Both the position numbers and the translations under genes were made by a program. A model generated the notes under the pieces. It was not told where the DNA came from. It saw only the letters and a list, made by a program, of their open reading frames with translations, and searched no databases. Below, one piece after another: positions 16,670 to 23,373 of a stretch of 64,000 bases of DNA. Where the stretch lies: assembly GCA_035274465.1 (NCBI GenBank), contig DATEOF010000229.1:24978-88977 (forward strand), read 5' to 3'. Position 1 is the stretch's first letter. Each line of letters opens with the position of its first letter. The stretch is from JADGRF01 sp035274465. Lineage in GTDB: Bacteria > Myxococcota_A > Polyangia > Polyangiales > JAFGIB01.

Positions 16670-17176
16670 CTACAGCCGCGAGACTTTGGTGGTCTCGAGC
16701 TCTTCGTCCTGGAACTCGCCATCCGGGCGGAATACGCCGCTGCTACGTCCGAGCGAGCGCGCTTCCGAGGGCACGCCGTCGAACACCACGCCCATCGACG
16801 GGGCACCCTTGACGATGCGCGCGATGACTCGGCACGGAAACGTGTACTCGATGCCTCGTTGGGGCTCCTGGACGTGCAGGATCAGCCGCTGGCCGAGCGC
16901 CGGGGGCTCGTCGTCGGTCTCGATGGCCAGGCCGATGGCGGAGCCGTTGCGCAGGACTCCCGAGCCGAAGCGGCCGCCGGCCACGAATTGCGCGGGTAAC
17001 GCGCTCTCGAGCAGGGTGTCGGTGTCACGTTCGTCGACGCTGGGCACGTGATCCGGCAGCTGGCTGCGCAGCTGGCCGAAACGCTGCTGTTCATCGCGCG
17101 TTAACGGGATCTGCAGATCGCGGTGCTTGGCATACAGCACCCGATACTCGAAAATCAGCTCTAACGTGTCCCCCAT
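16670..17176 (-). CDS. PilZ-like domain protein
   Basis: 168 residues if started at ATG 17176 (MGDTLELIFEYRVLYAKHRD); the frame is open 34 codons upstream but that stretch does not look coding. An N-terminal helix-rich ~60 residues precede a beta-barrel-like ~90 residues (FVAGGRFGSGVLRNGSAIGL, LGQRLILHVQEP, YTFPCRVIARIVKGAPSMGV, VFDGVP) typical of divergent PilZ domains in myxobacteria. The canonical c-di-GMP residues (RxxxR and D/NxSxxG) are not clear, so it may not bind c-di-GMP. It lies divergent from rarA. Confidence 0.5.
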   Translation of the reverse strand: MGDTLELIFEYRVLYAKHRDLQIPLTRDEQQRFGQLRSQLPDHVPSVDERDTDTLLESALPAQFVAGGRFGSGVLRNGSAIGLAIETDDEPPALGQRLILHVQEPQRGIEYTFPCRVIARIVKGAPSMGVVFDGVPSEARSLGRSSGVFRPDGEFQDEELETTKVSRL

Positions 17177-17340
17177 CCTGGCGACCCTATAGCCGGTTAC
17201 GCGCAGGGAACTGGCGCAGCTTGCATCTACGACAAGCGCGCATTTCCCCCACGACGCGCAGCCCTGCACGTGTCCCATGAATCAGTAGTCGATGCAAGGT
17301 AGGCTATGGCGGGCGTTCGCCCTCAGTGTGGGAGTGCAAG

Positions 17341-18654
17341 ATGGATCTGTTCGATCGTGTGACACAAGCAGAAACCCGAGAAACAGCGCCGCTCGCGGAT
17401 CGCATGCGCCCGCGAACGCTCGCGGAGCTGGTGGGTCAACACGCGCTGCTCGATCCCGGCACATTGCTGCGCAAGGCCATCGAGCAGGATCGCGTGCCGT
17501 CGCTGATCTTGTGGGGGCCGCCCGGCACGGGGAAGACCACTCTGGCGCAGGTGATCGCACACGAGTCCAAGGCGCGCTTCACCACGTTGAGCGCAGTGCT
17601 GTCGGGCGTGCCGGATCTGCGCGCAGCCGTGGCGGAGGCGCGCGAGCACAAGCGCGTGAGCAACCGCCGTACGATCTTGTTCGTCGACGAGATCCATCGC
17701 TTCAACAAGGCCCAGCAAGACGCACTCTTGCCGCACGTGGAGCAAGGCGTGGTCACACTGATCGGCGCCACCACCGAGAACCCTTCGTTCGCGGTCAACG
17801 GCGCGCTGTTGTCACGCGCGCGGGTGTTCCGACTCGAGGCGCTGAGCGAGGCCGAGCTGGTGTCGCTGCTCGAGCGCGCCCTCTCCGACTCCGAGCGCGG
17901 CCTGGGCGCGATGCAGCTGACGGCGGAGCCGGGGACGCTGCAGCGCCTGGCAGCCGCGAGCGACGGCGATGCACGGCGCGCACTGACGCTGCTCGAGGCA
18001 CTGGCACACCACGCCAAGGCCAATGGCAGCACGAAGCTGGGCGAACAGGAGCTGGCTCAGCTGGGCGGCGCGCGTTCGCTGTTGCACGACAAGACCGGCG
18101 AGGCGCACTACAACGTGGTCAGCGCCTTCATCAAGAGCATGCGCGGTTCGGATCCCGACGCCGCCGTCTACTGGATGATGCGCATGCTCGAGGCCGGCGA
18201 AGATCCGCGCTTCGTGCTGCGCCGGCTGTTGATCTTCGCCAGCGAGGACATCGGCAACGCCGACCCGCGCGCCCTCTCGATCGCCGTCGCCGCGGATCAG
18301 GCGTTCGCGCGCCTCGGCATGCCCGAGGGACTGCACACGCTGAGCCAGTGCTGCACGTACCTGGCGTGCGCGCCCAAGTCGAACGCCAGCTACATGGCGT
18401 TCAGCGAGGCCAAGGCCGACATCGAGCAGCATGGATCGCTGGACGTGCCGATGAAGCTTCGCAACGCGTCCACCAAGGCGATGGCCAGCTGGGGATACGG
18501 CCAGGGTTATCGCTATCCGCACGACGAAGGCGGCTACTCCAGCGGCGAGACGTACTTGCCCGATGCGCTCGTCGGCAGGCGCTACTACCGGCCCAGTGAG
18601 TCCGGCGAGGAGGCCGCGATCAAGGAGCGCCTGCGCAAGCTCAGGGGAAGCTGA
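17341..18654 (+). CDS. rarA: Replication-associated recombination ATPase RarA/MgsA
   Basis: 437 residues from ATG 17341 (MDLFDRVTQAETRETAPLAD). AAA+ clamp-loader-like ATPase motifs: Walker A GPPGTGKTTLA at ~58-68, Walker B ILFVDEIHRFNKAQQDALLP, sensor 1 IGATTENPSF, arginine-finger region LLSRARVF, sensor 2 around DARRALTLLE. C-terminal RarA-specific blocks follow: KTGEAHYNVVSAFIKSMRGS, DPDAAVYWMMRMLEAGEDP, FASEDIGNADP and YRYPHDEGGY. The family acts at stalled replication forks and interacts with SSB. Length and all blocks are normal. It converges with the lipoprotein-kinase gene, overlapping it by 14 bp. Confidence 0.95.
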   Translation: MDLFDRVTQAETRETAPLADRMRPRTLAELVGQHALLDPGTLLRKAIEQDRVPSLILWGPPGTGKTTLAQVIAHESKARFTTLSAVLSGVPDLRAAVAEAREHKRVSNRRTILFVDEIHRFNKAQQDALLPHVEQGVVTLIGATTENPSFAVNGALLSRARVFRLEALSEAELVSLLERALSDSERGLGAMQLTAEPGTLQRLAAASDGDARRALTLLEALAHHAKANGSTKLGEQELAQLGGARSLLHDKTGEAHYNVVSAFIKSMRGSDPDAAVYWMMRMLEAGEDPRFVLRRLLIFASEDIGNADPRALSIAVAADQAFARLGMPEGLHTLSQCCTYLACAPKSNASYMAFSEAKADIEQHGSLDVPMKLRNASTKAMASWGYGQGYRYPHDEGGYSSGETYLPDALVGRRYYRPSESGEEAAIKERLRKLRGS

Positions 18655-19693
18655 GCACGCGCTCTTCGCCGAACTCGTCGATCAACGCGCTCAAGTGGCT
18701 GAGCAAGGTGTCGCGCCGATCGAACAGCTGGTCGACCGCCTGCGCATCGAGCAGCGGGCGATGCGTGTCGAGGCGCGCCGCATATTCCGGATCGCGCTCG
18801 AGCTCGCGTTGCAGGCTCTCCCGCGTCAGGCCGCGCAGCGCGCGCACGAACGCGCGCGAGTAGCGCTGGGTCTGCTGCATGGGCTCGAGCATGCGGCGCT
18901 GCAGCGACTCGTTGATGCGTGCGGCGAACGCGGCGTCGTGGTCGCGCATGTACAGCACCTTACCCGACGCGTCGCCGCGCAGGTTGCCGCCGCTCCAGCG
19001 ATCCCAGTTGCCGATCAGCCAGTCGAACGCCAACAGCGTGCTGACCTGCTGCGCGAGTGCCTCGCGCTCCGGCGGCAGCTCGCCGTCGATCTGCAGCGAC
19101 TCCAGGATTCGCGTCAGCTCGAGCGGCGAGTCCAGGCCCAGCTCGCGCAGCTCGTCGATCCAGAAGATCAGCGCGCCCTCGACGAAGCCCGCGCGGTCCA
19201 CCAGCATGCGCGGCTCGAGCTCGGGCCAGCGCCCGACCGAGCTCTTGTCGAGCGCCTGACGTAGGATCTCCTTGTTCACGCGCCGCAGCACCGCGGGCGG
19301 CACGTTGGACAGGCCCAGGCAGCGCGCCAGGCGATAGGCCGCCACCTCGTTCAGCGCCGCCGCCGGACGCAACCGCGTGGCGGTCTTGAACGCGGCGCGA
19401 AAGCCCACGTCGAGCTCGCTGCGGAACACGGTGGAGGTCGAACCCACCGGATGCAGCCGGTGCAGCTGCGTACGCGCCAGGCCGCGCAGGATGTCCTCCT
19501 GCAACATGAACGTGCCGGCCAGCAGCTCGGGCGGCGGCGCAGGGACTGCAGCTGTTGGCTGCGGAGCCTCGGCAGCTGGTGGCGGCGCCGGCGGCGTCAT
19601 GGCCAGCGCGGGTGCCGTCAGCGGCGAGTACGAGCTCTCGGAGCCACCGCGCTCACACGCGGCGATCAAGACGAGCAGCAGTGCACCGACCAA
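18641..19693 (-). CDS. Lipoprotein with Fam20C/HipA-like kinase domain
   Basis: 350 residues if started at TTG 19693, which has AGGA nine bases upstream and begins a lipoprotein signal (VGALLLVLIAAC); no in-frame ATG precedes it. A Pro/Ala linker (~20-65) leads to a kinase-like fold. Seen: AAFKTATRLRP (nucleotide Lys), ALNEVAAYRLARCLGLSNVP (Glu helix), FDWLIGNWDRWSGGN (catalytic D...GNxDR...N) and YMRDHDAAF (metal Asp). These are the hallmarks of the Fam20C/HipA/PI4K-like group. With a lipobox the kinase would sit outside the cytoplasm, as Fam20C works in the secretory path; envelope ATP supply is unknown. The start region lies in one arm of a long inverted repeat. Confidence 0.65.
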   Translation of the reverse strand: MVGALLLVLIAACERGGSESSYSPLTAPALAMTPPAPPPAAEAPQPTAAVPAPPPELLAGTFMLQEDILRGLARTQLHRLHPVGSTSTVFRSELDVGFRAAFKTATRLRPAAALNEVAAYRLARCLGLSNVPPAVLRRVNKEILRQALDKSSVGRWPELEPRMLVDRAGFVEGALIFWIDELRELGLDSPLELTRILESLQIDGELPPEREALAQQVSTLLAFDWLIGNWDRWSGGNLRGDASGKVLYMRDHDAAFAARINESLQRRMLEPMQQTQRYSRAFVRALRGLTRESLQRELERDPEYAARLDTHRPLLDAQAVDQLFDRRDTLLSHLSALIDEFGEERVLSFP

Positions 19694-19841
19694 TGCATAA
19701 AGTCCTATTATCGCGAAGGGCCCGGCGCGCAGGGCAAGGCGCGACGACGAGGAATAGTGGGGACTATTTTGAGGAGGAGCAACGCAGCCATGCGCGTCGG
19801 GAACGAGCGAGAATAGGGCTTTATGCGTTGGTCGGTGCACT
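19680..19841. repeat. 30-bp imperfect inverted repeat flanking a 102-bp spacer
   Basis: Plus bases 19812-19841 (aatagggctttatgcgttgg then tcggtgcact) match the reverse complement of 19680-19709 at 28 of 30 positions. The left arm contains the AGGA ribosome site and TTG start of the lipoprotein-kinase gene; the right arm carries the same codons facing the other way. The spacer holds a perfect small hairpin (AATAGT GGGG ACTATT, 19753-19768). It also holds a strong ribosome site gaggaggag (19771-19779) with ATG 19790, which opens only an 8-codon frame ending at 19816. It could be an invertible segment, a transcript hairpin or an inverted duplication of the gene start. Confidence 0.8.
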
Positions 19842-19906
19842 CGCAAATGCGAACCACGCACGCGGCCTGCGGCGCAGAGGGGCATGCCGAATATCGTACA
19901 CGCAAG

Positions 19907-20035
19907 TCAGCGCCTGCGAGCCTTCTGCGAGCGCGCCAGCTCGTTGCGCGCCGCACGCGCGCCCATGACAAATCCGACCGCGATGCCGATCAGCAGCACG
20001 CCAGGGATGTACAGGAGGTGTGCGATCGTAGGCAC
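19907..20035 (-). CDS. 42-residue single-helix membrane protein in ccm operon
   Basis: GTG 20035 opens a 42-codon frame: PTIAHLLYIPGVLLIGIAVG, then FVMGARAARNELARSQKARR. One transmembrane helix is followed by a basic, helical, cytoplasm-facing tail. It starts 6 bp after the stop of the CcmD-like gene, on the same strand. A gcacacctcctg-type purine-rich site is not evident, so translation may be coupled. Short one-helix proteins are normal in cytochrome c maturation operons (CcmD). This would be a second such protein, with function inferred from position only. Confidence 0.55.
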   Translation of the reverse strand: MPTIAHLLYIPGVLLIGIAVGFVMGARAARNELARSQKARRR

Positions 20036-20041
20036 GTGAAG

Positions 20042-20332
20042 TCACTCGGCCTGCTTGGTCGCCTTGGCGAGATCTTGCTGCAAGCGCGCGAGGTTCTCGT
20101 CCGCGCCGCGTTGCAGCCGTACGAGGCGGAACACGTACGCGAACACAGCCAGCCAGATCAGCCCATATGCAGCCACCACCAGCGGTCCACCGGGCACGTC
20201 TTCTTTGACTGCGCCCGAGACCGCCTCGAAGCTGGTCGCGCGATCGCCGGAAGGCGCCGCGTCCTCTGCCAGGGCGAGCCCCGAGCACCCGAGTAGGACC
20301 ACGCACAAACAGAGCTGTCGCCAGAAGCGCAT
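20042..20332 (-). CDS. CcmD-like haem exporter accessory protein
   Basis: 96 residues from ATG 20332 (a second ATG lies directly upstream at 20335; ggaggaggttt precedes both). An N-terminal hydrophobic segment with a cysteine (CLCVVLLGCSGLALA) looks like a signal peptide. A linker then leads to one strong helix (GPLVVAAYGLIWLAVFAYVF) followed by RLVRLQRGADENLARLQQDL, the typical helix plus basic amphipathic tail of CcmD/CycX proteins. CcmD releases holo-CcmE from the CcmABC haem transporter. It overlaps the ccmC stop by a base or so. The extra signal-like N-terminus makes it longer than enterobacterial CcmD (about 60-70). Confidence 0.65.
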   Translation of the reverse strand: MRFWRQLCLCVVLLGCSGLALAEDAAPSGDRATSFEAVSGAVKEDVPGGPLVVAAYGLIWLAVFAYVFRLVRLQRGADENLARLQQDLAKATKQAE

Positions 20333-20334
20333 CA

Positions 20335-21051
20335 TCAAACCTCCTCCAATAAACCCGCTTCGGCGGCCTGCGACTCGAGCGCGTGCAGCCGCTGTTGCAA
20401 ACGCTCGGCGCGCGCTCGTTGCCAGATCAACACGGAAGCCAACAGCGTGAACAACACGAAGCTGAGGATCAGCGGCGGGTACATGTCGGGGTGCAGACCT
20501 CCGCCCTTGCCGGTGATCACGGTCGGGTGCGTGCCGCGCCAGCGCTGCACGCTGTAGTGAATGATCGGTAGATCCAACAGCCCGAAGATCGCCAGGCCAG
20601 CGGCGAAGCGCTTCTCGACCTCGCCCGCCGCGCCGAACGAGCGCAGCACCACGTACGCGAAGTAGATCATGCCTGCCAGCAGCGTGGTCGTCAGCCGCGG
20701 ATCCCAGGTCCAGAACGTGCCCCAGGCCTTGCGGGCCCAGAGCGGCCCGGTGACCAGCACGATCACGGTGAACAGCGAGCCCACCTCGGCCGCGGCCACC
20801 GCCACGGCATCCCAGCGATCGTCGCGCTTGGCCAGGTAGATCGCGCTCGCGACCGCGCAGACCGTGAAGCCCAGGTACATGCAGTACGCGCTCGGCACGT
20901 GGAAATAGAACATCTTCTGGACGATGCCCATCTGACGCTCGACCGGCGCCACGATGAAGATCGAGTACAGCGTGATCAGCATCAGCCCGGCGGTGACGGC
21001 GATCAGGATCTGCAGGGCCAGCGAGGAGCGGGTGGTGCGGGAGCTGTCCAT
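20335..21051 (-). CDS. ccmC: Haem exporter protein CcmC
   Basis: 238 residues with six membrane helices. The haem-handling signature is present in WARKAWGTFWTWDPRLTTTL (the WGxxWxWD motif), with conserved histidines in FYFHVPSAYC and LPIIHYSVQRWR. CcmC loads haem onto the chaperone CcmE in system I cytochrome c maturation. Length is normal. It begins the small minus-strand operon ccmC, ccmD-like, 42-residue protein. Other ccm genes are not in the window. Several predicted CxxCH lipoproteins nearby would need this pathway. Confidence 0.9.
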   Translation of the reverse strand: MDSSRTTRSSLALQILIAVTAGLMLITLYSIFIVAPVERQMGIVQKMFYFHVPSAYCMYLGFTVCAVASAIYLAKRDDRWDAVAVAAAEVGSLFTVIVLVTGPLWARKAWGTFWTWDPRLTTTLLAGMIYFAYVVLRSFGAAGEVEKRFAAGLAIFGLLDLPIIHYSVQRWRGTHPTVITGKGGGLHPDMYPPLILSFVLFTLLASVLIWQRARAERLQQRLHALESQAAEAGLLEEV

Positions 21052-21143
21052 GAGGCCTCCGGGAAACTCGGCGTACTTTCATACCCTTCAATCTCATCCC
21101 CCCGCAACGTCCCGGCATGACAGGGCTACACTGCCGGTGGCCG

Positions 21144-22316
21144 ATGTTGTTCCAGCCCACACTCCAAGAAGCCTGGTTCCAGCACGTGGAGCGCGTGGCG
21201 CGCCGCACGCTGGGCGTCTACGACCTGCGGGGCGCTCGCCTGGCCGAGGCGATCGCGCGCGTCAGCCAGCTGTATACGCGCGAGCGCGCGCAGCTCTCGG
21301 AACTCACTGGCGACGACGAGGCGCTGTGTGCCCGGCTGAAATTCTTCCTGTCGCGCGACCTGCTCAAGGTCCACGGCCCCGTGGCCGAGCTGGCGAGCGT
21401 CTCGGCCCTGCCTCCGCGGACACGCCTGCGCGTGCTGGATCTGGGTGCAGGCCTGGGCGCCACGAGCCTGGGGCTCGCGCGCAGCCTGCGCACACTCGGG
21501 CGCGCCGAGCGGCTCGAGCTCACGGCCGTCGACGTCGACCCGGATGCGCTCGAGATCATGACCGAGCTCTGCACGAACCTGGAAAGTCTGCCAGGGGTGC
21601 CGATCGAGCTGACCACCCGCGTGCACGACCTGAGCCGCGGCTGGCCCGCGGTCCAGGGGCGCTTCGACGTGATCCTCCTGGGTCTCGTGCTCAACGAGCT
21701 GCCGGGCGAAGGACTGGCCGAGCAGCTGATCCGGCTCAGCTCACTCCTGGCCGACGACGGCGTGCTGCTGGTGATCGAGCCCGCGCTGCGCGAGACCAGC
21801 CGCGTGCTGCACGCCGTGCGCGACCAGCTGGCCGCGCGCCAGGCATCGCCCTACGTGTTCGCGCCCTGCCTGCGGCGTAGCCTGCCCTGCCCGATGCTGG
21901 CGCGCGAGCGCGACTACTGTCACGAGCGCGTGCCCTGCGCGCTACCGGAGAGCCTGGCCGCTCCCGCCCGCGCGGCCGGCTTGCGCGACAGCGACCTCAC
22001 GTACAGCTACCTCACGCTGCACCGCGCGGAGCGCTCGCTGCACGAGCTGGCAAATGCTGCCACGCTGCTGCGCGCGGTCAGTGGCTCGCTGCCGAGCAAG
22101 GGCAAGCTCGAGCTCTGGTTGTGCGGTTCGAGCGCAGCGCCGCGCGCCATGCGGCTGGATCGCCACGCGAGCGCGGAGAATGCGGCATTCGAACAGGCGC
22201 AGCGCGGCAGCGTGCTCGCGCTCGAGCCACTGCAGGTCAATGAAGATGGCTCGCGCACGCGCATCGCTGCTGACACGCGGGCCACGCTCGTGCAGAGCTG
22301 GGTTGCGGAGCGCTGA
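21144..22316 (+). CDS. Rsm22-like small-ribosomal-subunit methyltransferase homologue
   Basis: 390 residues from ATG 21144 (nine extra codons upstream are possible). The SAM-binding Rossmann core is clear: RLRVLDLGAGLGATSLGLA (motif I), LTAVDVDPDALEIM (motif II) and FDVILLGLVLNELPGEG (post-motif). A C-terminal cysteine cluster, CLRRSLPCPMLARERDYCHE, resembles the CPHxxxCPL...WCHF metal or Fe-S cluster of the Rsm22/mitochondrial-assembly family. The last ~100 residues are OB-like (VSGSLPSKGKLELWLCG). Members associate with the small ribosomal subunit in mitochondria; the bacterial role is unclear. It lies 26 bp upstream of the ArsA-like gene, probably the same operon. Confidence 0.7.
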   Translation: MLFQPTLQEAWFQHVERVARRTLGVYDLRGARLAEAIARVSQLYTRERAQLSELTGDDEALCARLKFFLSRDLLKVHGPVAELASVSALPPRTRLRVLDLGAGLGATSLGLARSLRTLGRAERLELTAVDVDPDALEIMTELCTNLESLPGVPIELTTRVHDLSRGWPAVQGRFDVILLGLVLNELPGEGLAEQLIRLSSLLADDGVLLVIEPALRETSRVLHAVRDQLAARQASPYVFAPCLRRSLPCPMLARERDYCHERVPCALPESLAAPARAAGLRDSDLTYSYLTLHRAERSLHELANAATLLRAVSGSLPSKGKLELWLCGSSAAPRAMRLDRHASAENAAFEQAQRGSVLALEPLQVNEDGSRTRIAADTRATLVQSWVAER

Positions 22317-22342
22317 AAACATCCCCACTATCCAGGGGTCCG

Positions 22343-23290
22343 ATGCGCAGCCCGTTCGATCTCAAGTTCGTATTCGTAGTCGGCAAGGGCGGAGTCGGGA
22401 AATCATCGGTCAGCGCTGCACTGGCGCTGGCCGCCGCCAAGCGCGGCAAGCGCGTACTGGTGGCGATGACGAACGCAAAGGAGCGTCTGAGCTACCTGCT
22501 CGAGACGCCGCCGATCGGCCATCAAATCCAGCGCATCCTGCCCAACCTCGAGCTCGACGCGGTCAACATGGAGCCCGGCGCCGCACTCGAGGAGTACGGC
22601 ATGCTGATCCTCAAGGTGCGCGCGCTGTACAAGGTGATCTTCGAGAATCGCTTCGTCGCCGCGTTCCTGCGCGGCACACCCGGCCTCGACGCCTGGGCGA
22701 TGCTCGGCAAGGCGCAGTACCACGCACTCGAGAAGGACCAGTATGGCCGCGACCGCTACGATCTGGTGATCGTCGATGCGCCCGCGACCGGCCACGGCCT
22801 GGATCTGCTGCGAGTGCCCAAGGTCATCATCGACGTCGCACCACCGGGCCTGTTGCGCCGCGAAGCCGAGCGCGCCTACGAGCTCTTCCGCGATCGCGAA
22901 CGTGCCGGCGTGTTGTTGGTCACGCTCCCCGAGGAGATGCCCACCACCGAGACCATCGAGCTCTACGACGCCGTCCGCGGCGAGCTCGAGCTGCCGGTGT
23001 GTGGGCTGGTCGTGAATCAAACCCAGCCCGTGCTCTTCGACGAGTCCGAGCGACCCATCCTCGACGCCCTCGCAGACGAGCTGGCGGCAGGCAGCACGCT
23101 ACAGACGGTCGCCCGCGCCAGCCGCGCGCGCGCCGAGCGCGAACGCGTGCAGGAGGCAGCGCGGAGGCGCCTGGAGAAGCACATCCAGGCACCCAAGGTG
23201 CACCTGCCTCTGGTGCTGGTGGACGACTTTCGGCGCCGCGAGATCGACACGCTCGGCGAAGCCCTGCATGCGGGCTTCGGCGCGCGCTGA
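22343..23290 (+). CDS. ArsA/GET3-family ATPase
   Basis: 315 residues. A deviant Walker A, VFVVGKGGVGKSSVSAALAL (GKGGVGKS), lies at ~13-30. The switch-II type motif is YDLVIVDAPATGHGLDLLRV, and LPVCGLVVNQTQPV matches the A-loop-like strand. This is the anion-transporting ATPase/GET3 class of dimeric P-loop ATPases. In myxobacteria such proteins usually occur as pairs and act in cytoplasmic targeting or motility rather than arsenite export; no arsenite Cys ligands are seen. Only one copy is present here. It lies 83 bp upstream of kinase cassette A. Confidence 0.85.
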   Translation: MRSPFDLKFVFVVGKGGVGKSSVSAALALAAAKRGKRVLVAMTNAKERLSYLLETPPIGHQIQRILPNLELDAVNMEPGAALEEYGMLILKVRALYKVIFENRFVAAFLRGTPGLDAWAMLGKAQYHALEKDQYGRDRYDLVIVDAPATGHGLDLLRVPKVIIDVAPPGLLRREAERAYELFRDRERAGVLLVTLPEEMPTTETIELYDAVRGELELPVCGLVVNQTQPVLFDESERPILDALADELAAGSTLQTVARASRARAERERVQEAARRRLEKHIQAPKVHLPLVLVDDFRRREIDTLGEALHAGFGAR

Positions 23291-23315
23291 CTACATCATT
23301 GCGGCCACGAGCCTC

Positions 23316-23338
23316 TCAGCCTTAGGCTGAATTCAGCC
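23316..23338. repeat. Short hairpin plus third half-repeat before kinase cassette A
   Basis: TCAGCC (23316-23321), TTA, GGCTGA (23325-23330) form a perfect 6-bp stem with a 3-base loop, followed by a further TTCAGCC at 23332-23338. It lies in the 83-bp gap between the ATPase and the first giant kinase. It could be an operator or a weak terminator; there is no T-tract, so an operator is slightly favoured. Confidence 0.3.
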
Positions 23339-23373
23339 GATCCACGCTGCATCGAGGTTCGAGCGCGCTGAAG

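Noticed and set aside
19753..19768. AATAGT-GGGG-ACTATT hairpin as a transcription terminator
   Set aside because: The stem is AT-rich and short with only a weak T-run after it; treated as part of the inverted-repeat region instead.
19790..19816. 8-codon frame behind gaggaggag as a gene
   Set aside because: Too short to support as a protein; possibly a leader peptide, kept only as a comment in the inverted-repeat finding.
22343..23290. Arsenite export function for the ArsA-like ATPase
   Set aside because: No arsenite-binding cysteines, no arsB and no arsR nearby; only the ATPase family is supported.
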